Positions 7,671 to 15,200 of a stretch of 15,380 nt of DNA are shown here, piece by piece. Location of the stretch: contig DATABY010000030.1 in the NCBI GenBank assembly GCA_036259355.1, forward strand, positions 1-15,380. Direction: 5' to 3'. Below the pieces are notes generated by a model. That model worked only from the letters and a program-made list of their open reading frames with translations. It did no database searches and was not told the origin of the DNA. The DNA is from JALZDI01 sp036259355 (GTDB taxonomy: Bacteria > Actinomycetota > Actinomycetes > Propionibacteriales > Nocardioidaceae). The stretch's first letter is position 1. Every line of letters starts with the position of its first letter. Made by a program: the position numbers and the translations under genes.

Positions 7671-9184
7671 TCGACGTCCTCGTCCACCCAGTCGAAGGTC
7701 TTGGTGACGGCCTTCTTCCAGTTGCGGTAGCTGCGCTCGCGCCGCTCGGTGTCCATCTGCGGCGTCCAGCGCCGACCCTCCGACCAGTTGCGGCGGAGGT
7801 CGTCGAGGTCGGGCCAGTAGCCGACGGCCAGCCCGGCGACGTACGCGGCGCCCAGCGCCGTGGTCTCGGCGACCTCGGGCCGCACCACGTCGACGTCGAG
7901 CACGTCGGCCTGGAACTGCATGAGCAGGTCGTTGACCACCATGCCGCCGTCGACCTTGAGCTCCTTGAGAGAGACGCCCGAGTCGGCGTTCATCGCGTCG
8001 AGCACCTCACGGGTCTGGTAGGCCGTCGCCTCCAGCACCGCGCGCGCGATGTGGCCCTTGTCGACGAACCGCGTGAGCCCCACCAGGGCACCGCGGGCGT
8101 CGGAGCGCCAGTACGGCGCGAACAGGCCGGAGAACGCGGGCACGAAGTAGGCGCCACCGTTGTCGTCGACGCTCTTGGCCAGGTCCTCGATCTCGGAGGC
8201 GTCCCTGATCACCCCGAGGTTGTCGCGCAGCCACTGCACCAGTGAGCCGGTCACCGCGATCGACCCCTCCAGCGCGTACACCGTGGCCTGCTCGCCGAGC
8301 TTGTAGCAGACCGTGGTCAGCAGGCCGTTCTCGCTCCTGACCTTCTCCTCGCCGGTGTTCAACAGCATGAAGTTGCCGGTGCCGTAGGTGTTCTTGGCCG
8401 TGCCGACCTCGTAGCAGACCTGCCCGAACGTCGCGGCCTGCTGGTCGCCGAGGATGCCGGCGACGGGCACACCGCGGAGAACGCCCGGCCGGCACTCGCC
8501 GTACACCTCCGACGACGACCGGATCTCGGGCAGCATCGAGGCCGGAACCCCCATATCTGCGGCGATCCCCTCGTCCCAGGACAGCGAGTCGAGGTCCATC
8601 AGCATGGTGCGGCTGGCGTTGGTGACGTCGGTGACGTGCACGCCCTGGTTGTCGGCACCCCCGGTGAGGTTCCAGATCACCCAGGTGTCCATGTTGCCGA
8701 ACAGCAGCTCGCCGTTCTCCGCCCGCTCCCGCGCGCCCTCGACGTTGTCGAGGATCCAGCGCACCTTGGGACCGGAGAAGTACGTCGCCAGTGGCAGGCC
8801 GACCGTGTCCTTGTACCGGTCCGCGCCGCCTCCCTGCGCGGCCAGCTCGTCGCAGATCTTCTGAGTCCGGGTGTCCTGCCAGACGATCGCGTTGTAGACG
8901 GGCTTGCCGGTGCTGCGCTCCCACACCACCGCGGTCTCGCGCTGGTTGGTGATGCCGAGCGCGCTGATGTGCGAGGAGTTGAGGTTCGCCCTGGCCAGCG
9001 CGCCTCCGATGACCTCGCGAGTGTTGTTCCAGACCTCGATCGGGTCGTGCTCGACCCAGCCGGCGCGAGGCAGGACCTGCTCGTGCTCCATCTGGTCGAC
9101 GGACACGACGGCACCGGCCTGGTCGAAGATCATGCAGCGGGTGCTGGTCGTGCCCTGGTCGATTGCCGCGATGTAGTCAGCCAT
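7667..9184 (-). CDS. glpK: Glycerol kinase
   Basis: A 505-residue enzyme phosphorylating glycerol to sn-glycerol-3-phosphate with ATP in the cytoplasm, which traps glycerol in the cell. It has the FGGY/actin-like kinase fold. DQGTTSTR at 9-16 is the first phosphate loop, NQRET at 80-84 (R82, E83 bind glycerol) and GDQQAA at 246-251, where D247 is the catalytic base. YGTGNFMLLNTG (267-278) and DGG (412-414) near the nucleotide site complete the family set. All catalytic residues are intact and the length is standard. The frame continues upstream to 9460, but this extends into glpD on the other strand; ATG 9184 starts exactly at the conserved MADYIAAIDQG. No good Shine-Dalgarno precedes it; a TAGGCT box (complement of 9193-9198) close to the ATG would fit a nearly leaderless transcript. 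It is divergent from glpD, which consumes its product. No glycerol facilitator gene is in the window. Confidence 0.97.
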   Translation of the reverse strand: MADYIAAIDQGTTSTRCMIFDQAGAVVSVDQMEHEQVLPRAGWVEHDPIEVWNNTREVIGGALARANLNSSHISALGITNQRETAVVWERSTGKPVYNAIVWQDTRTQKICDELAAQGGGADRYKDTVGLPLATYFSGPKVRWILDNVEGARERAENGELLFGNMDTWVIWNLTGGADNQGVHVTDVTNASRTMLMDLDSLSWDEGIAADMGVPASMLPEIRSSSEVYGECRPGVLRGVPVAGILGDQQAATFGQVCYEVGTAKNTYGTGNFMLLNTGEEKVRSENGLLTTVCYKLGEQATVYALEGSIAVTGSLVQWLRDNLGVIRDASEIEDLAKSVDDNGGAYFVPAFSGLFAPYWRSDARGALVGLTRFVDKGHIARAVLEATAYQTREVLDAMNADSGVSLKELKVDGGMVVNDLLMQFQADVLDVDVVRPEVAETTALGAAYVAGLAVGYWPDLDDLRRNWSEGRRWTPQMDTERRERSYRNWKKAVTKTFDWVDEDVD

Positions 9185-9260
9185 GGGGAGCCAGCCTATT
9201 GCTGCCTGTACGGTGACGGGTACGCCCACAGCCGACACCGCTGCCGACGATGGGGGACGG
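9185..9260. promoter_or_regulatory. Divergent glpK-glpD control region
   Basis: These 76 bases separate the two starts and must hold promoters for both. TACGGT at 9209-9214 could be the -10 of glpD and TAGGCT (complement of 9193-9198) that of glpK, but neither has a good -35 at the right distance. GTAC occurs twice (9208-9211 and 9220-9223) around GTGACG. No convincing operator was found. Confidence 0.35.
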
Positions 9261-10979
9261 ATGCCTGGTTCAGCCCGGATGGGCACGGACGAGCGGGCCG
9301 CGGCGTGGCAGCGGCTGGGGTCGGAGCACCTCGACGTCCTGGTCGTGGGCGGTGGGGTGACCGGCGCAGGCGTCGCCCTGGATGCCGCCACCCGCGGTTT
9401 GAAGGTCGCACTGGTGGAGGCGCGCGACCTCGCCAGCGGCACGTCGTCGCGCTCCTCCAAGCTGTTCCACGGCGGACTGCGCTACCTGGAGCAGATGAAC
9501 TTCGGGCTGGTCCGGGAGGCACTGCGCGAGCGGGACCTCATGCTGACCCGGATCGCGCCACACCTGGTCAAGCCGGTGTCGTTCCTGTACCCGCTGACCC
9601 ACCGTCTCTGGGAGCGGCCGTACGTCGGCGCGGGACTGTTGCTCTACGACACCATGGGCGGCGGACGCTCCGTGCCCGGCCACCGGCACCTGACCCGGAC
9701 CGGTGCGCGCAAGCTCGCGCCGGCCCTGAAGCGGTCGGCGCTGACCGGAGCGCTGCGCTACTACGACGCGCAGGCCGACGACGCCCGGCACACCCTGACC
9801 GTGGCGCGTACGGCGGTGGCCTACGGCGCGACCGTGCTGAACTCCGCCGAGGTCGTCGACCTGGTCAATGCCGGGGAGCGGATCACCGGTGCACGCGTCC
9901 GCGACGTCGAGACCGGCGACGAGGTGGAGGTCCGCGCCTCGGTGGTGGTCAACGCGACCGGCGTGTGGACCGACGCGGTGCAGACGTTGGCCGGGGGCCG
10001 TGGTCAGTTCCACGTGCGGGCGTCCAAGGGCGTCCACATCGTCGTACCGCGTGACCGGATCAACTCCGAGACGGGCTTGATCCTGCGCACCGAGAAGTCG
10101 GTGCTGTTCGTGATCCCGTGGACGACGCACTGGATCATCGGCACCACCGACACCGACTGGAACCTCGACCTGGCGCACCCGGCGGCCAGCCGCGCCGACA
10201 TCGACTACCTCCTCGACCATGTCAACGAGGTGTTGTCCGTGCCGCTCACGCACGACGACATCCAGGGGGTGTACGCCGGTCTCCGCCCGCTGCTGGCCGG
10301 CGAGTCGGAGGAGACCAGCCAGTTGTCCCGCGAGCACGCGGTGGCACGTCCGCAGCCCGGACTCGTGGCCGTCGCCGGAGGCAAGTACACGACCTACCGG
10401 GTGATGGCAGCCGACGCCGTGGACATGGCCCGCACCGACATCGCCCGCGCCGTGCCGGACAGCACGACCGAGAACATCCCGCTGCTCGGCGCCGAGGGGT
10501 ATCACGCGATGGTGAACCAGGCGCACACCCTCGCCGACACCTACGGGGTGCCGGTCTGGCAGGTCGAGCGCCTGCTGGACCGCTACGGCTCGCTGACGAC
10601 CGACGTGCTGGCCCTGGCCGACGGCGACCGGAGCCTGCTCGAGCCCCTGGACGAGGCGCAGGAGTACCTCGGCGTGGAGTTCGTCTACGCCGCCTCGCAC
10701 GAGGCGGCCCTGCACCTCGACGACCTGCTCACGCGCCGCACCCGGGTCTCGATCGAGACCCCGCAGCGCGGGGTCGCGGTTGCCCGGAGGGTCGCGGAGA
10801 TCGTCGCCCCGCTCCTGGGCTGGGACGCCGTGCGGGCCGACGGCGAGGTCGCGGCCTACGAGGCGCGCGTGGAGGCCGAGCTGGAGGCGCAGCGACAGGC
10901 CGACGACCTCTCCGCCGACGCGTCCCGGGTAGCCGCGCCCGACACCCGGCGGCTGGCGGTCGGGCGAGCCCTCGACTGA
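9261..10979 (+). CDS. glpD: Glycerol-3-phosphate dehydrogenase, FAD-dependent (aerobic)
   Basis: A 572-residue flavoprotein oxidising sn-glycerol-3-phosphate to dihydroxyacetone phosphate and passing electrons to the quinone pool at the membrane. The FAD dinucleotide-binding motif is VVGGGVTGAG at 28-37. The family signature SSRSSKLFHGGLRYLE follows at 62-77, and the second signature GGKYTTYRVM is at 373-382. The C-terminal helical domain is present, so the length is normal. The frame is open from 9183, overlapping glpK's start. ATG 9261 is preferred because GGGGGA lies just before it, though spacing is short; ATG 9279 is the alternative. It works directly after glpK, whose gene is divergent, so one shared control region (9185-9260) probably serves both. 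The 3' end stops 16 bases from the convergent signal peptidase gene. Confidence 0.96.
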   Translation: MPGSARMGTDERAAAWQRLGSEHLDVLVVGGGVTGAGVALDAATRGLKVALVEARDLASGTSSRSSKLFHGGLRYLEQMNFGLVREALRERDLMLTRIAPHLVKPVSFLYPLTHRLWERPYVGAGLLLYDTMGGGRSVPGHRHLTRTGARKLAPALKRSALTGALRYYDAQADDARHTLTVARTAVAYGATVLNSAEVVDLVNAGERITGARVRDVETGDEVEVRASVVVNATGVWTDAVQTLAGGRGQFHVRASKGVHIVVPRDRINSETGLILRTEKSVLFVIPWTTHWIIGTTDTDWNLDLAHPAASRADIDYLLDHVNEVLSVPLTHDDIQGVYAGLRPLLAGESEETSQLSREHAVARPQPGLVAVAGGKYTTYRVMAADAVDMARTDIARAVPDSTTENIPLLGAEGYHAMVNQAHTLADTYGVPVWQVERLLDRYGSLTTDVLALADGDRSLLEPLDEAQEYLGVEFVYAASHEAALHLDDLLTRRTRVSIETPQRGVAVARRVAEIVAPLLGWDAVRADGEVAAYEARVEAELEAQRQADDLSADASRVAAPDTRRLAVGRALD

Positions 10980-10995
10980 GTCGCGTCGGGTCCGC

Positions 10996-11496
10996 TCAGC
11001 TGCAGCCGTTCCACCAGCGCATCAGCACCCGGCCGTGCACCCCGGAGAAGGGCACCCCGTCGTAGTCGCGGGAGTCGATCGACACCGCCCGGTTGTCGCC
11101 CATCACCCAGATCTCCCGGTCCGGGACGACCTTGGGGCCGTAGAACAGCGCGTCGATGCTCTTGTGGTCGACGTACGGCTCCGGGACGCGCCGGCCGTTC
11201 ACGAACAGCAGCGCATCTCTGATCGCGAGCCGGTCCCCCGGCAGGCCGACGACCCGCTTCACCACGAGCCGCTGGTCTCCCGGTGGGGTCACCACAACGA
11301 GGTCGTCGTGCTCGAGGTCGCCACCGTCCACCCGCATGTCGACCAGAACCCGGTCACCCGCGCAGAGGGTGGGCACCATGCTGCCGGACTCGACCCGGTA
11401 GGAGCCCAGCACGTTGCCGCGCAGCCACCAGCCACCGGCGACGGCGGCGACGACGACGGCCAGCAGCAGCGGCCAGGAACCCCACCGACGTGCCAT
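10996..11496 (-). CDS. lepB: Signal peptidase I (S26 family), short form
   Basis: A 166-residue membrane-bound serine protease that cleaves signal peptides outside the membrane. One hydrophobic segment at about residues 8-22 anchors the N-terminus. The catalytic Ser39 lies in SGSMVPTL (37-44) and the general base Lys80 in VVKRVVGLPGD (78-88). The box MGDNR (132-136) with S-x-D-S-R (139-143) ends the catalytic core. All catalytic boxes are present, but the protein is much shorter than housekeeping LepB with long insertions, so it may be an accessory or dedicated peptidase. The frame is open to 11862. ATG 11496 is chosen because GAGG stands five bases before it and the membrane segment follows immediately. 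That site overlaps the stop codon of a 51-codon ORF, which indicates translational coupling. Convergent with glpD at 16 bases. Confidence 0.93.
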   Translation of the reverse strand: MARRWGSWPLLLAVVVAAVAGGWWLRGNVLGSYRVESGSMVPTLCAGDRVLVDMRVDGGDLEHDDLVVVTPPGDQRLVVKRVVGLPGDRLAIRDALLFVNGRRVPEPYVDHKSIDALFYGPKVVPDREIWVMGDNRAVSIDSRDYDGVPFSGVHGRVLMRWWNGCS

Positions 11497-11497
11497 C

Positions 11498-11506
11498 GCG
11501 GCCTCA
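11498..11506 (-). promoter_or_regulatory. Ribosome binding site of lepB overlapping the upstream stop codon
   Basis: On the minus strand TGAGG carries both the TGA that ends the 51-codon ORF and the GAGG in front of lepB, five bases before its ATG. This arrangement is typical of translationally coupled genes and is the main reason for treating both ORFs as one operon. Confidence 0.65.
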
Positions 11507-11659
11507 GCCCCGCCGGCCACGGGGCAGGTTGTCGAGCTTGCACGGGGCAGCCAGGATGGGGGCGAACGAACCGGGGTGGAGGGAAAGCACGCCCGCGCCG
11601 ACAGCACCGAGCAGCCCCGTGCCCGCGGTCTCGAGGAGACGCCTGCCGGACGCGTCCAT
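11504..11659 (-). CDS. Small hydrophobic protein of unknown function, coupled to signal peptidase
   Basis: A 51-codon ORF not reported as a long frame. It starts at ATG 11659 with AAGGGG eight bases upstream and ends in a TGA that overlaps the ribosome binding site of lepB. The product begins MDASGRRLLETAG, continues with a glycine/leucine-rich hydrophobic stretch at about residues 15-27 and has a proline/alanine segment with a single Cys (ILAAPCKLDN, 35-44) and a basic end. One membrane or signal-like helix is plausible; a signal-peptidase cleavage site is conceivable near the AA in 37-38 but not clear. I do not recognise the family. The good start signal and the coupling to the next gene are the evidence for translation. 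It could instead be a leader ORF controlling lepB, or chance. No conserved partner is known from sequence. Confidence 0.55.
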   Translation of the reverse strand: MDASGRRLLETAGTGLLGAVGAGVLSLHPGSFAPILAAPCKLDNLPRGRRG

Positions 11660-11744
11660 GGTCGTTGCCCCTTCCCCCCGGCGGACTGCCTACGCTGAGT
11701 AAGGTGCCCCCGCACCGTCACGTTGCTGCAAACGACAGTCGCCC

Positions 11745-11777
11745 CGGCTCGAAGGCCGCGGCCGCGGCCCGGAGCCG
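11745..11777. other. GC-rich two-part hairpin with a 16-bp palindromic core
   Basis: CGGCTC (11745-11750) can pair with GAGCCG (11772-11777). Between them is the perfect 16-base palindrome GGCCGCGGCCGCGGCC (11754-11769). No T-run follows on either strand, and the flanking genes diverge, so a terminator role is not expected. It may be a structural element or chance in GC-rich DNA. Confidence 0.5.
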
Positions 11778-11986
11778 TCGTCACGGAACGTATTGGCGAC
11801 GTGACCGAAATGCCGAGTTTCGTTGGCTCGGGAATTCGCCCAGAAAAGCGGCACTGTGACACTTCCGGCTATCCGTGTGGCGCTTTCTGTCATAACGTGT
11901 GCCCTACAACCAGGTGCACCCGAGGACATCAACCACTCGTGAAAGCCCTTGCAGACGGGCGTTTTGCGCACTCTCTGTACCGCGGT

Positions 11987-12090
11987 CCGCACAATGCGGT
12001 GAATAGTCCGAATGGACTACCTATGCGACCACCCCGCCATGCGGGAAGGTTGATCACTTGATCACCTAGCGACGCCGCGCAACGCGGCGT
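11987..12090 (+). promoter_or_regulatory. Array of four perfect stem-loops in the regulator leader
   Basis: Four separate perfect hairpins follow one another. They are CCGCA-CAA-TGCGG at 11987-11999, TAGTCC-GAAT-GGACTA at 12004-12019, CCCGC-CAT-GCGGG at 12033-12045 and ACGCCGCG-CAA-CGCGGCGT at 12072-12090. Loops of three or four bases and stems of five to eight pairs suit RNA better than protein operators. None is followed by a T-run. They precede the large hairpin and the regulator start on the same strand, so a structured 5' leader is the likeliest reading if transcription begins upstream of about 11985. Confidence 0.5.
12050..12065. repeat. Two tandem copies of TTGATCAC
   Basis: TTGATCAC is repeated head to tail without spacer, each copy containing the TGATCA palindrome. 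It lies between two hairpins in the leader of the large regulator. It could be a protein binding site or part of the leader RNA; nothing else supports either. Confidence 0.6.
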
Positions 12091-12107
12091 AAAACCCTTA
12101 GAGAACA

Positions 12108-12177
12108 ACGAGGAACGCCGAATTCGGTCCCTTTCGGGTGACCAGCCCACCGGGCGTCATCGGACCGCGTTCCTCGT
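12108..12177 (+). promoter_or_regulatory. Large imperfect hairpin (26 pairs) just upstream of the regulator ribosome binding site
   Basis: ACGAGGAACG (12108-12117) pairs fully with CGTTCCTCGT (12168-12177). CGGTCC (12125-12130) pairs with GGACCG (12162-12167). Bases 12137-12142 pair with 12156-12161 (one G-U), and GCCC (12145-12148) with GGGC (12152-12155) around an ACC loop. All 26 bases of the 3' arm are paired without interruption; all bulges (12118-12124, 12131-12136, 12143-12144) are on the 5' arm. A smaller hairpin from 12126 to 12143 is mutually exclusive with it. The 3' arm ends 11 bases before the GGGGG at 12189 and is followed by a T-rich TCGTTTCT. This looks like a structured leader capable of switching, such as an attenuator or riboswitch-like element. 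It fits no riboswitch consensus that I know. Confidence 0.6.
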
Positions 12178-12201
12178 ACGTCGTTTCTGGGGGCACAGCA
12201 C

Positions 12202-15200
12202 ATGGAATCAATCGACCGGATCGAGATCCGTCTCCTCGGGCCGCTCTACGTACGCCGAGCCGACAGCACGTTGGTCGAGCCGGGCGCGTGGCGCACCGGC
12301 AAGACCCTCGACCTGCTCCGGCTGCTGGCCCTGGACGCCGACCAGCCGGTGTCCGTGCCCAGCCTGCTGGAGAAGCTGTGGCCGGACGTCGACGAGGCCC
12401 ACGGACGCGCCAGCCTGCGCACAGCGGCCTCCCAGCTGCGCCGGGCGCTGCACAGCGACTGCATCGAGCGGCGCCTCGGCGGACTGGTCCTGCGGCACGT
12501 CTGGGTGGACGCGACCGCCTTCCGCAGCCTCGCCGTGGAGGCCAAGTCGGCGCTGCGTGAGCGCCGGCTCGCCCGTGTGGTCGCCCTCACCCGTGAGGCC
12601 GAGGCGCTGTACGTCAGCGACTTCACCGCACACGACGACGGCTCGGGCTGGGCCCTGGAGGCACGGGAGTCGCTGGCGGCGGTACGCCGGGCGCTGCTGG
12701 TCGACGCCGCCGAGTGCGCCATCGAGCTGCACTGGATGCGCGACGGCGTCGAGCTCGCCAACAAGGCCCTGCTGGCCGACCCGTGCGCAGAGCGGGCACA
12801 CCGCGCCCTGATGCAGGCCTACGCCGGGCTCGGCGAGACCGAGCAGGCGCTGCGTGCGTTCGAGCGGTGCCGGCAGATGCTCGCCGAGGAGCTGGGCGCC
12901 GACCCGTCGGCGCAGACCCGCGCCATCCACATGCAGGTGCTGGCCGGGCACCAGGACATGCCGGACGCGCTGCCGTTCGTCGGCCGTGACGGCGAGCTGG
13001 CCAGGCTGACCGCGATTCTCGGCAAGTCGCTCGGTGCCGAGGGCCCGTCGCTGGTGTGCGTCAGCGGGCAGCCCGGAACCGGCCGGGAGGCGCTGGCGCA
13101 GGAGGCCTCGGACCGGATCGGCGCGCACTCCGCGGAGGCGACGGTCTCCGACTCCGGCGGCCTGCCCACCATCGACGAGCTGCGCCGGGTGAGCGCCGAG
13201 GGCGAGCCGCTGGTGCTGCGGCTGCCGCCCGTGGAGACCATCACCTCAGGGGCGGCCGCCACCCTCGTGCACACCCTGTCCTCGCTCGACTCGCTGGTCA
13301 CCGTGGTGCTTCCGGTCAGCCCGAACGGCGCGCAGGTGCTGTCCGAGGCCTCGGTCCGCGCCGGCGGCGAGCCGGCCGCTGTGGTGGAGGTCGGCCCGCT
13401 GATGCAGGACGACCTCGCGGCGCTGGCGAGCACGGTGCTGTCCGGACCGGTCATGCCCCACCTCGTGCAGACCCTGCAGAAGGAGGCGGGCGGCCTGGTC
13501 GGGCAGTCGATCTCCGTGCTGCGGTCCTGGCTCTACGGCGGGCGCATCGCCTCGACCGCCAAGGGCCTGGCCCTGGCGCCGAGGCGGACCACCGACGACG
13601 CCGACCTGACGGTCCAGCCGCTCGTCCGCCGGGTCCTCGAGCAGCTGTCGCCCTCGGAGCTGGAGGCCCTGCACTTCACCGCACTCATCACCCGACCCGT
13701 GACACCGAGCATGGTCGCGCCGTTGGTGGAGGGCGACGTCGAGGGCGACACCGTGGCCCGCACCCTGGACCGTCTGGTCGACCTCGGCGTGCTCGGACTC
13801 GACACCCGCGGCTACTCCTTCCGTAACCCGCTGGTGCAGGACGCGGTCGCGTCGTGGATCCGGCCGACGGTGCGACGCCGGCTGAACTGGCGGATCGCCG
13901 AGGAGGGCCACCTGCCGACCGAGGACCGGGTGCGCCACTGGCTGGAGGCCGGCGAGTCCAAGCTGGCCTGTGCCGCCGCACTCGAGGCCGCGAACGCGGC
14001 CCTCACCCAGGGCCGCCCGCACGACGCTCGAAGCCACCTGAACCAGATGATCGCGTTGGCCGACGGGCTGGAGTCCTCGCCCACCGACCAGGTCGCGGTG
14101 TTCGAGATGCTGGGTGACACCTGCCTGGCGTGCGGTCTGCGGGAGGAGGCCCGCCAGGCGTTCACGGTCGCCCTGTCCGCGGCCACGACCCTGGGTCTGC
14201 CCGCGACCGGCCGCCTCACCGGCAAGGCCGAGGCTGCCGAGCGCGGCCTTGCCGTGCCCGACGACGGCGACGTCACCCCGTCGCTGCTGCAGATCACCCC
14301 TGCCTCGGGTTGCTCGCCCGAGGTGGAGGACACCTTGCGGGAGGCGCTCGAGGAGGCACAGGACAACGTCACGCGGGTCGAGGCGCGGCTGCGGCTGGCC
14401 GAGATCGTCGCGCTGCCTCGCCGCGAGCTCGCCCTGGCCCGCACCCTGACCGATGACGCCGCGCTGCTGGCGGAGACGCCGGACCAGGCGGCACGGGCCT
14501 GCATCCTGCGGCACCTGCCCGACGTGCTGCTCGGCTCCGGTGGCTCGGCGCTGGAGTGCCTGGAGGACGCTGCACAGCAGGCCCAGCAGTGCGAGGACGA
14601 CGACCTGCGCGCGACCGTCACGCTGACCCGGACGATCGCTGCGCACCACCGGGGGCTGCCGTCGTTCGCGGAGCTGGCGGCGAGCGTGGACCTCGCGCGG
14701 TCCGGTCCGGCCGGCCTGGACCCGGCGACGGTGCTCATCCGGGCCTACGCCGAGCGCGGGATGCTCACCGAGGCCAGGCGCCTCGCGAAGGTGTCGCAGC
14801 CGTCGGACGCTCCGCTGGGCGAGCAGGCCCGCATGCTCAGTCTCGCGGTCCTGCAGGAGGCCGAGGGGGAGACCGACGCAGCGCTGCAGATGCTGCGCCG
14901 GGCGATCGACCACGCCCTCGACACCGGCTGCCTGCTGCAGCTGCCCGAGATCGTCGCACGCACGATCCGGCTCGAGGTGGCGGCGGATCCGCGCTCGGCG
15001 GTCGAACACTTCGAGCTGTTCGACTGGGCGGTCGGCGGATCCACGGACCAGGCGAACGAGACCTGCCAGAAGCTGCTCGCCCGGTCGGCCGTCCGCGCCG
15101 AGCGGCTGGAGTTCGACCGTGCGGCCGCGTCCGCCGCGATCGCGGCGGAGGTGGCGGAGAAGCAGGAGGCTCCGCTGCTTGCGGCACAGGCTCACCTGGC

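Larger units (their letters stand above)
11660..12201. other. Long divergent intergenic region, lower GC than the genes, rich in stem-loops
   Basis: 542 bases without a convincing gene lie between the signal peptidase unit (minus) and the large regulator (plus). It is visibly richer in A and T than the rest of the window, so it is unlikely to be a lost coding gene. Its right half carries a row of perfect stem-loops and a large hairpin (separate entries), and its left half a GC-rich hairpin. I could not place promoters with confidence in either direction. Open frames cross it only by chance. Two very short ORFs at 12012-12053 and 12023-12061 have weak or absent ribosome binding sites. Confidence 0.75.

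Noticed and set aside
12012..12061. Two tiny ORFs (starts at 12012 and 12023) as possible leader peptides of the regulator
   Set aside because: Ribosome binding sites are weak or absent, and the hairpins overlap both; kept only as a remote alternative for the leader.
12072..12090. Stem-loop as rho-independent terminator
   Set aside because: It is followed by A residues on the plus strand and the T-run lies on the wrong side for the minus strand. The flanking genes diverge, so no terminator is expected.
11660..12201. Known riboswitch or structural RNA (c-di-AMP, c-di-GMP, cobalamin, TPP, 6S, tmRNA, RNase P)
   Set aside because: I looked for the conserved core motifs that I know of these classes and found none. 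A covariance-model search would be decisive.
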